Of a DNA stretch of 64,000 bases, positions 16,146 to 24,989 are shown in pieces. The stretch is from Frankia casuarinae (GTDB lineage: Bacteria; Actinomycetota; Actinomycetes; Frankiales; Frankiaceae), in the NCBI RefSeq assembly GCF_000013345.1, contig NC_007777.1, positions 3,534,001 to 3,598,000 on the forward strand, read 5' to 3'. A program made the position numbers and the translations under genes. Each line of letters begins with the position of its first letter. Positions within the stretch are counted from its first letter, which is position 1. Under the pieces are notes generated by a model. It had not been told where the DNA came from, ran no database searches, and was given only the letters and a program-made list of their open reading frames with translations.

Positions 16146-16285
16146 CCTCCGGTTCACTTGTTGACCCATCAAGAGGGTGGCCCGTAGCGTCGATCCGGGC
16201 AGGCGCCAGGCAACGGGCAGGGCGGTACCGGGCAGGGCGACGGTCGATCCGCCGTCATTGTGATGGTTGTGACGAGGGAGAACCC

Positions 16286-17479
16286 ATGGAGAACGCAGTC
16301 ATCGTCGATGGGGTACGCACGGCGTCGGGACGGGGCAAGCCGGGTGGGGCGCTGTCCGAGACCCATCCGGTGGAGCTGCTGGCCACCGTGCTGAAGGCAC
16401 TGATCGCCCGTAACGACCTTGATCCGGCGCTGGTCGACGACGTCATCGCCGGGTGTGTTGACCAGGCCGGCGAGCAGGCCGTCAACATCGGGCGCACCGC
16501 GGTGCTGTCGGCCGGGTTCCCCGAGTCGGTGCCGGCCACCACGATCGACCGCCAGTGCGGCTCGAGCCAGCAGGCCGCCCATTTCGCCGCGCAGGGGGTG
16601 CTCGCCGGCGCCTACGACATCGTCATCGCCGCCGGCGTGGAGTCGATGAGCCGGGTGCCGATGGGCTCCACCACTTTCGGCAAGGACCCCAACGGCCCGA
16701 GCCTGCACGCCCGCTACCCGGAGGGCCTGGCCCACCAGGGCATCGGCGCGGAGCTCGTCAGCGCCCGATGGAAGATCAACCGGGAGGACCTGGACATCTT
16801 CTCCGCGCGGTCGCACCAGCTCGCGGCGGCCTCCGTCGCGGCGGGGGACTTCGCCGGGGAGATCGTCCCGGTCGAGATCACCCTTCCGGACGGCACGACA
16901 GCCCAGCACACCGTGGACGAGACGGTCCGAGCGACCACGACCGTCGAGACGCTGGCGAAGCTCAAGCCGTCCTTCTACACCGAGGCGTACGCCGCCCGCT
17001 TCCCGGAGATCACCTGGAACATCACCCCGGGTAACTCCTCCCCGCTGACCGACGGCGCCTCGGCCGTCCTGATCATGAGCGAGACCAGGGCGAACAAGCT
17101 CGGCCTGCGGCCACGGGCCCGGTTCCACACGTTCGCGCTCGCCGGGGACGACCCGTTGCTCATGCTGACCGCGCCGATCCCGGCAACCCGCAAGGCGCTC
17201 AAGCGCGCCGGTCTGAGCATCGACGACATCGACGCCTTCGAGGTCAACGAGGCGTTCGCGCCCGTGCCGCTCATGTGGGCCCGCGACACCGGTGCCGACC
17301 CGGCGAAGCTCAACCCGCGCGGGGGCGCCATCGCGCTGGGCCACCCGCTGGGCGGATCGGGCACCCGCCTGCTCACCACGATGCTCAACTACCTGGAGGC
17401 CACCGGCGGCCGTTACGGCCTGCAGACGATGTGCGAGGGCGGCGGCATGGCCAACGCCACCATCATCGAACGGCTCTGA
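16286..17479 (+). CDS. Acetyl-CoA acetyltransferase (thiolase)
   Basis: 397 residues, a full thiolase. The nucleophilic Cys91 sits in DRQCGSSQQAAHFAAQ; the conserved NEAFAPVPL, GGAIALGHPLGGSGTRLL (catalytic His) and MCEGGGMANATI (second Cys) follow. It either condenses two acetyl-CoA to acetoacetyl-CoA or cleaves 3-ketoacyl-CoA in beta-oxidation. ATG 16286 has gagggag ahead of it. Stands alone, so the exact pathway is open. Its acyl-CoA link to the methylmalonyl-CoA mutase operon at 28-33 kb may be coincidental. Confidence 0.93.
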   Translation: MENAVIVDGVRTASGRGKPGGALSETHPVELLATVLKALIARNDLDPALVDDVIAGCVDQAGEQAVNIGRTAVLSAGFPESVPATTIDRQCGSSQQAAHFAAQGVLAGAYDIVIAAGVESMSRVPMGSTTFGKDPNGPSLHARYPEGLAHQGIGAELVSARWKINREDLDIFSARSHQLAAASVAAGDFAGEIVPVEITLPDGTTAQHTVDETVRATTTVETLAKLKPSFYTEAYAARFPEITWNITPGNSSPLTDGASAVLIMSETRANKLGLRPRARFHTFALAGDDPLLMLTAPIPATRKALKRAGLSIDDIDAFEVNEAFAPVPLMWARDTGADPAKLNPRGGAIALGHPLGGSGTRLLTTMLNYLEATGGRYGLQTMCEGGGMANATIIERL

Positions 17480-17575
17480 CCTCCACCGGACGACCTCCAC
17501 CGGCCGATCCGCCGGTATCGGCCTAGCCGGTATCGGTCCACTGGTCCGCGCCCGGTGCACCGTGGGAGCCGGCCC

Positions 17576-18133
17576 TCACGCCGTGAACGCGGCCACGGTG
17601 AGCTGCCGCACGGCGGGATCCCGGCATGCCTGCGTGTCCGGGCCGCTCAGCCGCAGCGCCTCGGTGTTCCCCGGCGGGTACACGCGCAGCGCGGCGACCG
17701 GCGCGGTCCCCGAGGGAGGCGTGCAGCTTTCCGCCACGCCGAGATGCAGGATGCGCAGGACCGCCGTCGCGGCACCCCCGGGCACGAGCCGCACCGGCGC
17801 GCCCGCCGGCCCCGTGTGCTCCGCCGCCGCGCCCACCTGCCGGCCGGCCGCGTCCACGAACGACACGCCGGGGAATCCGCGTACCACGCAGGGGCTGTGA
17901 CCGATGTTGGTCAGGACCAGCCGTTCGTAGTCGCTGCCCGCGGTTCCCTGGCGGTCGACGCTGCTCAGAGCGAGCTGAGCGGTCCGGCACCGGGCCGCCA
18001 CGGACGTCGCCGGAGCCGCCACCGCGGTGGCGGTACCCCCGCCGCCCGGGCCCGCGCCGCATCCGGCGACGAAGATCGACGTCGCGGCCAGGGCGAGTAC
18101 CGCCGGAAGAGCCCTCCCACGAGACCTGTGCAT
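17576..18133 (-). CDS. DUF4232-type secreted lipoprotein
   Basis: 185 residues from ATG 18133, with a good AGGAGG ribosome site. Signal peptide with lipobox FVAGCGAGP, so Cys at about residue 25 should be lipidated and the protein anchored outside the membrane. The remainder has the DUF4232 pattern: an early RCRTAQLALS, LVLTNIGHSPCVVRGFPGVSFVDAAGRQVG and a C-terminal VAALRVYPPG. Function unknown for the family. Convergent with the thiolase gene. Confidence 0.85.
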   Translation of the reverse strand: MHRSRGRALPAVLALAATSIFVAGCGAGPGGGGTATAVAAPATSVAARCRTAQLALSSVDRQGTAGSDYERLVLTNIGHSPCVVRGFPGVSFVDAAGRQVGAAAEHTGPAGAPVRLVPGGAATAVLRILHLGVAESCTPPSGTAPVAALRVYPPGNTEALRLSGPDTQACRDPAVRQLTVAAFTA

Positions 18134-18609
18134 GACGACCTCCTCGTCGCGCGGCGAGCCGGCTTGCCGGCAAGCCACCCGGTGATGTCACCTACTCCCT
18201 TCCCACTGCTACCCTCCGTGACACCGTCGGAGATCCGTCATACCGGGCTCCAGCGCTCTTGTTCTCATCGGCGCGTCCGGTTCCTCACCATCGCGTCCGG
18301 CCCACGCCCGCCGATCGACCTTTCTCCAGTACCGGGCCTGCCGGGCCACGGCACCGGACTGGCTGACTGGCTGGCCGGCCGGCCCACACAGTGATCTTCT
18401 ACCGAGGCCCACTCGGGGTCTGGACCGTGCGCCAACCAGAGGTCATCGTGAAACGGACGGGCTATGAAGCGCGTTGTTGCCGCGTGACGGGGTAGGCCCG
18501 CGGGCCGGGTCGTCCCGCACCGACCGGAAGGGATCATGAAAGTCTCCGAAGACGCCGGATGTAGTTCCGGCCGACCCACGCGCGAAGAAGCGCCCGCGGG
18601 GGTCGACCG
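18134..18609. other. Intergenic region, no gene seen
   Basis: 476 bases between the divergent lipoprotein and CorC-like genes. No domain, no strong repeat and no hairpin of note. The promoters of both flanking genes must lie here, but I see no convincing -35/-10 pair. Confidence 0.5.
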
Positions 18610-20121
18610 ATGATCGAGGCGCTTCTGTTGGTACTCAGCCTGGTGCTCGTGGCCGCCTGCGGCGTTTTCGTCGCGGCCGAGTTCGCTTTCGTCACGGTGG
18701 ACCGGCCCTCGGTGGAGCGGGCCGCCGAACGCGGTGATCGGGGCGCCCGCGGGGTGCTCACCGCGCTGCGCGGTCTGTCCACCCAGCTGTCCGGCGCCCA
18801 GCTCGGGATCACCGTCACCAACCTGATGATCGGTTTTCTGGCGGAGCCCGCCATCGCACGGCTGCTCGAGGGGCCGATCACCTCGCTCGGCGCCTCGGAC
18901 GGGCTCGCCCGGGCGGCGTCGGTGGCGATCGCTCTGGTCCTCGCGACGGGCCTGACGATGGTGTACGGCGAGCTGCTCCCGAAGAACCTGGCGATCGCCC
19001 ATCCCCTCGGCACCGCGTTGGCGGTGCAGGCTCCCCAGCGTGCCTTCACGAAGGCCACCGGCCTGCTGATCCGCTCGCTGAACATCACGGCGAACGCGGT
19101 GCTGCACCGCCTCGGCATCTCGCCACGCGAGGAGCTGGCCTCGGCCCGTTCGGCTCAGGAGCTGTTCTCCCTCGTCGGGCGGTCCGCCGAGCACGGCACC
19201 CTCTCCCACGAGACGGCGACGCTGGTGCAGCGCTCCCTGCTGTTCGGTGACCGGACCGCCGAGGACGTCATGACACCCCGGATGCGCATGCGCACCATCC
19301 ACGCCGACGAACCGGTCAGCGAGGTCATCACCCTCACCCGGCGCACCGGGCACTCCCGCTTCCCGGTACTCGGCACGGACAGCGACGACGTCGTGGGCCT
19401 CATCCACGTGAAGAACGCGGTCGCCGTCCCCGAAGACGCCCGGGACCATACCCCGGTACGCGACGTGATGGTCCCGCCGGTGACCGTGCCCTCGACGATC
19501 CTGCTCGACCCCCTGCTGGAGACACTGCGTGCCGGCGGCATGCAGATAGCGATCGTGGTTGACGAGTTCGGCGGCACCGACGGGCTGGTCACCGCCGAGG
19601 ACCTCATCGAGGAGATCGTCGGCGACGTCGTCGACGAACACGACCGGGTCAGCCCGCGCGCCCTGCGCCGGCGGGACGGCAGCTGGCTGCTCTCCGGCCT
19701 GCTGCGCCCGGAGGAGGCCCGCAACGTCACGGGGATCGACATCCCCGCGGACGACACCTACCAGACCCTGGGCGGTCTGATGGCCCGGGCGCTGGGACGC
19801 ATCCCCCGGGCGGGCGACACGGCGGCCGTGGAGGGCGTGCGGTACACCGTCGAGCGGATGGACGGCCGGCGGGTCGACCGGATCCGTCTGGGCCCGATCG
19901 CACCGACGGACGCCACGCCGGAGACGGATGCGGATCCACCGGTCGCGGACCCCGCGGATCGCCGCCCCGGCGCAGACCCGGCAGACCCCGCAGACCCCGC
20001 AGACCCCGCAGACCCCGCAGACCCCGCAGACCCGGCAGACCCGGCAGACCCGGCAGACCCGGCCGCCGAGGGGGCCGAGGAGGCCGAGACCGCCTCGGCC
20101 GGAAGGGCGGGGTGGGGATGA
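18610..20121 (+). CDS. CorC/HlyC-type DUF21-CBS membrane protein
   Basis: 503 residues. Order: DUF21 membrane domain (residues 1-190; MIEALLLVLSLVLVAACGVFVAAEFAFVTV, then ALVLATGLTMVYGELLPKNLAIAHP), two CBS motifs (about 205-330, VMTPRMRMRTIHADEPVSEVITLTRRTGHSRFPV and IVVDEFGGTDGLVTAEDLIEEIVGD) and the C-terminal CorC_HlyC domain (to about 430). The family is linked to magnesium/cobalt efflux and membrane ion homeostasis. The last 60 residues are a low-complexity tail of Pro-Ala-Asp triplets. ATG 18610 gives the conserved N-terminus. Its stop overlaps the start of the next gene (ATGA), so the two related proteins are probably made together and may form a heteromer. Confidence 0.92.
   Translation: MIEALLLVLSLVLVAACGVFVAAEFAFVTVDRPSVERAAERGDRGARGVLTALRGLSTQLSGAQLGITVTNLMIGFLAEPAIARLLEGPITSLGASDGLARAASVAIALVLATGLTMVYGELLPKNLAIAHPLGTALAVQAPQRAFTKATGLLIRSLNITANAVLHRLGISPREELASARSAQELFSLVGRSAEHGTLSHETATLVQRSLLFGDRTAEDVMTPRMRMRTIHADEPVSEVITLTRRTGHSRFPVLGTDSDDVVGLIHVKNAVAVPEDARDHTPVRDVMVPPVTVPSTILLDPLLETLRAGGMQIAIVVDEFGGTDGLVTAEDLIEEIVGDVVDEHDRVSPRALRRRDGSWLLSGLLRPEEARNVTGIDIPADDTYQTLGGLMARALGRIPRAGDTAAVEGVRYTVERMDGRRVDRIRLGPIAPTDATPETDADPPVADPADRRPGADPADPADPADPADPADPADPADPADPADPAAEGAEEAETASAGRAGWG
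19972..20063. repeat. 9-bp coding repeat (cagaccccg) in CorC-like gene
   Basis: About ten copies of a 9-base unit encoding Pro-Ala-Asp triplets at the C-terminus of the first CorC-like protein. Copies differ only ccccg/cccgg. Prone to copy-number change in steps that keep the frame. Confidence 0.85.
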
Positions 20122-21185
20122 CCGACCTGCTGGCGATCGTCGCCACCGTCGTCCTGCTGGCGCTGAACGCGCTGTTCGTCGGGGCCGAGTTCGCGCTGAT
20201 CTCGGCCCGGCGGTCGAACTTGGAGCCGATGGCCGAGGCGGGCTCACGACTGGCAAAGATCACCCTTGGGGCGATGGAGAACGTCTCGTTGATGCTCGCC
20301 GGGGCGCAGCTTGGCGTCACCGTCTGCACCCTGGGCCTCGGCGCTCTCGGGGAACCGGCGGTCGCGCATCTGCTCCGCGGGCCGTTCGAGGCGGCCGGGA
20401 TGCCCTCCGCCCTGCTGCACCCGGTGGCCTTCGCCATCGCGCTGGGCCTGGTGACCTTCCTGCACGTGGTCGTCGGCGAGATGGTCCCGAAGAACATCGC
20501 GCTGGCGATGCCGGAGCGTGCGGTCCTGCTGCTCGCCCCGCTCCTGGTCGGAGTCGTCCGAGGCGGCAAGCCGGTCATCGCGCTGCTCAACACGATCGCG
20601 GCCGTGTCGTTGCGGCTCGTCGGTGTCGAACCGAAGGACGAGATCGCGAGCGTCTTCACCCGCGACGAGGTCGCCGGACTCATCGAGGAGTCGCATCGGG
20701 AGGGTCTGCTCGCCGAGGACGAGCACGACCTGCTGACCGGGGCGCTGTCGTTCGAGGAACGCACCGCGCGTGCCGTCCTGCTCCCGCCGGACGGGCTGGT
20801 CACCGTGTCCCCGGCGGTCACTCCCCGGCAGGTCGAGCAGCTCGCCGCGCGCACCGGATTCACCCGCTTCCCGGTGCGGGACCCCGAGGGCGGGCTGATC
20901 GGCTACCTGCACCTCAAGGACGTGCTGGAGACCCGGCCGGAGCGGCGGTCCAGCTCGGTCGCGGCCAAGTGGATCCGGCCGCTGGCCCGGGTCGGCGCCG
21001 ACGACAACCTGCGGACGGCACTGGCGACAATGCAGCACTCCGGCGCGCATCTGGCCAGGGTCACCGACGCCGACGGTACGGTCCTCGGGCTCGTCGCGCT
21101 GGAGGACATCCTGGAGGAGCTGGTCGGGGAGATCCGCGACGACGCCGTTCGCACGGCCGTGGTCCCCACCCACCAGCCCGCCTGA
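20118..21185 (+). CDS. Second CorC/HlyC-type DUF21-CBS membrane protein
   Basis: 355 residues, paralogous to the preceding gene: DUF21 membrane domain (MTDLLAIVATVVLLALNALFVGAEFALISARRSNLEP, HVVVGEMVPKNIALAMPE), then two CBS motifs (FTRFPVRDPEGGLIGYLHLKDVLE and HLARVTDADGTVLGLVALEDILEELVGEI). It lacks the C-terminal CorC_HlyC domain of its partner. Starts with ATGA overlap. The two-gene arrangement, one long and one short, is common in actinobacteria. Ends before a bidirectional hairpin. Confidence 0.92.
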   Translation: MTDLLAIVATVVLLALNALFVGAEFALISARRSNLEPMAEAGSRLAKITLGAMENVSLMLAGAQLGVTVCTLGLGALGEPAVAHLLRGPFEAAGMPSALLHPVAFAIALGLVTFLHVVVGEMVPKNIALAMPERAVLLLAPLLVGVVRGGKPVIALLNTIAAVSLRLVGVEPKDEIASVFTRDEVAGLIEESHREGLLAEDEHDLLTGALSFEERTARAVLLPPDGLVTVSPAVTPRQVEQLAARTGFTRFPVRDPEGGLIGYLHLKDVLETRPERRSSSVAAKWIRPLARVGADDNLRTALATMQHSGAHLARVTDADGTVLGLVALEDILEELVGEIRDDAVRTAVVPTHQPA

Positions 21186-21222
21186 ACCGTCCGGTCCCGT
21201 ATCTCCCGTATCTCCCCGGCTA

Positions 21223-21285
21223 CCTTGCCTATCCAGGCCTATCCAGAGGCTTTTGTGCCTGATTTATCCCTCTGGATAGGCAAGG
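21223..21285. terminator. Bidirectional terminator between convergent genes
   Basis: Two nested inverted repeats: ccttgcctatcca (21223-21235) pairs with tggataggcaagg (21273-21285), and cctatccagagg (21238-21249) pairs with cctctggatagg (21269-21280). They compete for the same right arm, so two alternative hairpins are possible. It sits between the CorC-like gene and the oppositely directed methyltransferase gene. Confidence 0.75.
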
Positions 21286-21291
21286 TGGGGA

Positions 21292-22131
21292 TCAGCGGCG
21301 GGGGTCCCGGGCGACGATGACCGCCATCGACGGCGCCCACCAGTAGCTGCAGTCCGCCGGCGGCTGCAGGCCGTCAACGACGCGCACGCTGAAGGTGCGG
21401 AAGTAGCGGAGCAGGGCCCGCTGATGCCGCCGGGACACCGAGTCGATCTCGTTCGAGTAGTAGGTGAACGAACCGCCGTCGGCCAGGTGGTCGGCGGCGT
21501 GCGCGAAGAAGTGCTCGGCGAAGGTGGAACTGCGCACGAAGTACTCGTCGACCTCGGTCTCGTCAAGGGGGTAGGTGTCAAAGAGGATGCCGTCGAACCG
21601 GCCGAGGCCGGGCATGGTCTCCTGCCAACGCCCGGTGACGATCTCCACCCCGCGGCGCCCCGCGGGGCGGGCCCACTGCTCGGCGACGCGCACCGTGGCC
21701 GGGTTCGCCTCGATGATCGTGTGCCGGGCCGGACCGATCTCCTGGACGAACCCGGCGGACAGGCCCAGGCCGAACCCGACCTCGAGGACGGTACCGCCCG
21801 GCCGGGTCACCTCGGCGGCCAGCGCCCGCATCAACGGCGCCTCCCAGGTCTGCATCACCTCCTGGCCGGAGACGAGCAGCGTGCCGTCGACCACCGCGGG
21901 GACCGCCGCGTCGATGGCTGTGTCGATCGTCGGACGAGGCGCCCCGGCCACCATCGTGCCGGCCGTCTCATCCAGCGCGCTGAGATCGGCGACGAACTCG
22001 TCAAGGGCCCGGTCGAGCAGCAACCGCCGTGGCTCCTCGGAGACCGGGGCGAGCAGGGAGCGCGAGGTCGGGGTCAGTGTCACGTCGAACTTCGCCGCAC
22101 GGCGGAGCACAGGACCTCCCAGATCATGCAT
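21292..22131 (-). CDS. SAM-dependent methyltransferase (guanidinoacetate/arginine N-methyltransferase-like)
   Basis: About 279 residues from ATG 22131; ATG 22158 would add nine residues and neither start has a ribosome site. A class I methyltransferase core is clear: VLEVGFGLGLSAGFVQEIGPARHTIIEANPATV (SAM loop and acidic residue), GRFDGILFDTYPLDETEV and a C-terminal SYWWAPSMAVIVARDP. The preceding VMQTWEAPLMRALAAEV resembles the substrate-side helix of guanidinoacetate N-methyltransferases and RMT2-type enzymes. The N-terminal 90 residues are unassigned. Substrate is uncertain. Divergent from the kinase gene and convergent with the CorC pair. Confidence 0.78.
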   Translation of the reverse strand: MHDLGGPVLRRAAKFDVTLTPTSRSLLAPVSEEPRRLLLDRALDEFVADLSALDETAGTMVAGAPRPTIDTAIDAAVPAVVDGTLLVSGQEVMQTWEAPLMRALAAEVTRPGGTVLEVGFGLGLSAGFVQEIGPARHTIIEANPATVRVAEQWARPAGRRGVEIVTGRWQETMPGLGRFDGILFDTYPLDETEVDEYFVRSSTFAEHFFAHAADHLADGGSFTYYSNEIDSVSRRHQRALLRYFRTFSVRVVDGLQPPADCSYWWAPSMAVIVARDPRR

Positions 22132-22291
22132 CTTTGCCGGTATTGCGCTATGTTCCATCCATACTGGTTCTGTCCATACTGCGATCTTCCATCCCTTACT
22201 GCGATACTCGGCCTGTGCACCCGCACCCGTCCAGGCATCCGCCATATCTGAGAGGGTCGCCGGTCTCGGCGCACCTTGGGAGCGGGGCACG
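22132..22291. promoter_or_regulatory. Divergent promoter region, methyltransferase / kinase
   Basis: 160 bases with lower GC than the surroundings, containing repeated tccatactg and ttactgcgata motifs near 22156-22210. These are the only places for promoters of the two divergent genes. No clear -35/-10 pair can be chosen. Confidence 0.45.
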
Positions 22292-24799
22292 GTGACGGGG
22301 ACGACACCACCTCCGCTGCCCGGCGACGCCGTGCGCCCGCTTCAGCTGACCGATCCGCGGCGGCTCGGGGTCTACCAGGTGATCGGCCGGCTCGGGCAGG
22401 GCGGCATGGGCACCGTCTTCCTCGGCCGGGCACCCGACGGAAGCGCCGTCGCGATCAAGATGATCAGGCCGGAGCTCGCGCAACGGCCCGAATTCCGCGC
22501 CCGGTTTGCCCGCGAGGCCGAGAGTGCTCGTCGGGTCCGCCGGTTCACCACGGCCGCCGTGCTGGACGCTGATCCGTACGGGCCCCAGCCCTATCTCGTG
22601 ACCGAGTTCGTCGAGGGTCCGACGCTGTCGAGGCGCGTCTCCGTACGGGGGCCGCTGCGGCCCGCCGATCTCGAACAGCTCGCGGTCAGCGTGACGACCG
22701 CCCTGAGCGCCATCCACGCGGCCGGGATCGTGCACCGCGACCTCACCCCCGGCAACGTCCTGCTGTCCCCGGTCGGCCCCAAGGTGATCGACTTCGGCCT
22801 GGCCCGCGAGTTCAACGCGGACACCGACCTGAGCCACAACGTCCGGCACGCCATCGGTACGCCCGGTTACATGTCCCCGGAGCAGATCCTCGACGCACCG
22901 ATCACCTCGGCGGTCGACATCTTCGCCTGGGGCGCCGTCATAATCTTCGCCGCCACCGGGCACGCGCCGTTCGGCACCGGTCGCATCGACGCCATTCTCT
23001 ACCGCATCGTCAACGAGCCGCCGCGGCTCGACGGAGTTGGCGGCGAGTTGCGCAACCTCGTCGAGATCGCGATGGCGAAGGACCCGGCGGCCCGGCCGAG
23101 CGCGGAGGAGCTGCGGACGGCGCTGATCGGCGGGGGTACCCTCCCCGCGCGCCCGGAGCCCGGCTCCATACCGTCCGGACCGCCCGGCGCCGGGCCCACC
23201 GGACGTGCCCGCCGCTGGGCTCGGCGCCGGCCGTCAGGCGCCGCGGGGTCGGCGCCCAGGTCGGAGCCGCCGCCCCGCGGCACGGGCAGCACCGGCAGCA
23301 CCGGCGGTACCGCCGCGAACGTGGCGGACATGCCCGTCACCCAGCTGTCCCCGCCGCCTGTCGCCTCGCCGCCGCCGATCCCAGCCCGGACCCCGCCGCC
23401 GATACCGGCCCGGACCTCCCCGCCGCGTGGACAGCCCGGGTCGGTACCCCCGCATCCAGCAGGAACCCCACACCCGCCGGCACCCAGCCCATCACCGGCC
23501 CCATCCAGGCTGCGGTGGTCTCGGACGGCACTGCTCGTCGCCGGACTCGCCATCGCGATCACCGCCGCAACGGTGCTGATCATCGTGCCGCGCGGCGGTG
23601 GCCCGTCGCCGGTGTCGGCGGCCGACCGCGCGTCCATCTCGTCGCGCCTGGCCGCGGACGCGGCGGCCCAGCGGGCCCGGCAACCGGACCTGGCCGGCCG
23701 GCTGAGCCTCGCGGCCTACCGGATCGCCCCGACGGAGGCCGCGCGCGCGGCCGTCCTCGCGTCCTTCGCCCAGTCCACCGCCGCGCGGATCCCCGCCGGC
23801 CCCGCGGCCTTCTCCGACATCGCGCTCAGCCCGGACGGCACGACCCTCGCCGGCACCGACGACACCGGCAGCCTCCACCTCTGGAAGGTCGACGCTGCCG
23901 GCCGGCCCACCGCCACCACCGGGGGCTCCGCGAACGACCATGCGCACGGCGTCGTGTTCGACCGCTCGGGCACCCGACTCGCGACGGGTGGGGAGACCGA
24001 CGCCGGCCGGCTATGGGACATCGCCGATCCGGCGCGCCCCCGGCCGCTCAGCACGCTCGACCCCCAGGCCACGCCGGTCCATCGGCTCGCGTTGTCGAGC
24101 AGCGCGCATCTGCTCGTCACCGCCGGCGAGGACTGGTCGGTGGGGCTGTGGGACGTCGCCGACCCGGCGCGGCCCGTCTCGATCCAGTTGCTGATCGGCC
24201 GCGCCGGGCCGGTGACGGATGTGGCACTGCGGCCGGACGGCGCCGTCCTCGCCATCGCCGGCGCCGGCGGCCCCGTGCAACTGTGGAACGTCCGCGACCC
24301 CCGCAGGCCCGTCCAGACGGCCTCGGTGCCCGGCCACACCGGTGCGGTGAACACCGTCGCGTTCAGTCCGGACGGACGGCGGCTGGCCACCGGCGGCGAC
24401 GACCGGATCCTGCAGGTCTCCGACGTCGGCGATCCCGACCATCCGCGGGTCCTGCGCCGGCTGTCCGGCCACACCGCCCCCGTCGCCGCCGTCGCCTTCA
24501 CCACCGACGATCATCTGGTGAGCGCGGACGGCGGTGGCGCGGTCGCCTACTGGGACCTCTCCGCCCCCACACCCCCGATGACCCCCCTGGGCGTCCTGGA
24601 CGCACCCGCCCGGGCGGTGGCCGGGACCGGCACCGAGACCGTCGCGCTGACCACCGACAAGGGGTCGGTCCTCCTCGGGACGCTCGACCCGGCCAGGCTG
24701 CGCCGGCTGGCCTGCGCCAAGCCGGGCGCGGCCCTGAGCCCGGCCGAATGGAGCCGGCTCGTTCCCCGCCTCCCCTACACCGACTCCTGCTCCGGTTAG
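22292..24799 (+). CDS. Transmembrane Ser/Thr protein kinase with WD40 repeats
   Basis: 835 residues from GTG 22292 (GGGAGCGGGG upstream). Kinase domain residues 27-285: Gly-loop GQGGMGTVFLG, Lys56 in VAIKMI, catalytic HRDLTPGNVLL with Asp150, DFG at 167-169, and GTPGYMSPEQI. Then a Pro-rich linker, one transmembrane helix near 411-432 (TALLVAGLAIAITAATVLIIV) and, outside, about six WD40-like repeats from 508 to 800 (VAFSPDGRRLATGGDDRILQ style). In the usual topology the kinase is inside and the beta-propeller outside, though an external WD40 propeller is not a standard sensor. Faces the Hsp70-PBP fusion gene across a hairpin. Confidence 0.92.
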   Translation: MTGTTPPPLPGDAVRPLQLTDPRRLGVYQVIGRLGQGGMGTVFLGRAPDGSAVAIKMIRPELAQRPEFRARFAREAESARRVRRFTTAAVLDADPYGPQPYLVTEFVEGPTLSRRVSVRGPLRPADLEQLAVSVTTALSAIHAAGIVHRDLTPGNVLLSPVGPKVIDFGLAREFNADTDLSHNVRHAIGTPGYMSPEQILDAPITSAVDIFAWGAVIIFAATGHAPFGTGRIDAILYRIVNEPPRLDGVGGELRNLVEIAMAKDPAARPSAEELRTALIGGGTLPARPEPGSIPSGPPGAGPTGRARRWARRRPSGAAGSAPRSEPPPRGTGSTGSTGGTAANVADMPVTQLSPPPVASPPPIPARTPPPIPARTSPPRGQPGSVPPHPAGTPHPPAPSPSPAPSRLRWSRTALLVAGLAIAITAATVLIIVPRGGGPSPVSAADRASISSRLAADAAAQRARQPDLAGRLSLAAYRIAPTEAARAAVLASFAQSTAARIPAGPAAFSDIALSPDGTTLAGTDDTGSLHLWKVDAAGRPTATTGGSANDHAHGVVFDRSGTRLATGGETDAGRLWDIADPARPRPLSTLDPQATPVHRLALSSSAHLLVTAGEDWSVGLWDVADPARPVSIQLLIGRAGPVTDVALRPDGAVLAIAGAGGPVQLWNVRDPRRPVQTASVPGHTGAVNTVAFSPDGRRLATGGDDRILQVSDVGDPDHPRVLRRLSGHTAPVAAVAFTTDDHLVSADGGGAVAYWDLSAPTPPMTPLGVLDAPARAVAGTGTETVALTTDKGSVLLGTLDPARLRRLACAKPGAALSPAEWSRLVPRLPYTDSCSG

Positions 24800-24950
24800 G
24801 ACCGCTCCCCGGTCCGGTTAAGGCCCGTTCTCCCGCTCCGGTGCGGACCGCTCCCCGGCGCCGTCCGGCACGTCACGCCCCGGGGCCCGGCGACGCCGAC
24901 AGCCGAGCTCACCCGCACGCCCGGTCCTCACCCGCGGCCGCTCGCCGGTG

Positions 24951-24974
24951 ACCGCCCCCGCACGCGGGGGCGGT
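24951..24974. terminator. Bidirectional hairpin between kinase and Hsp70-like genes
   Basis: accgcccccg (24951-24960) and cgggggcggt (24965-24974) pair around a 4-base loop, in the 190-base space between two converging genes. No T-run. Confidence 0.65.
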
Positions 24975-24989
24975 CGGGGGCGGGGGCGG

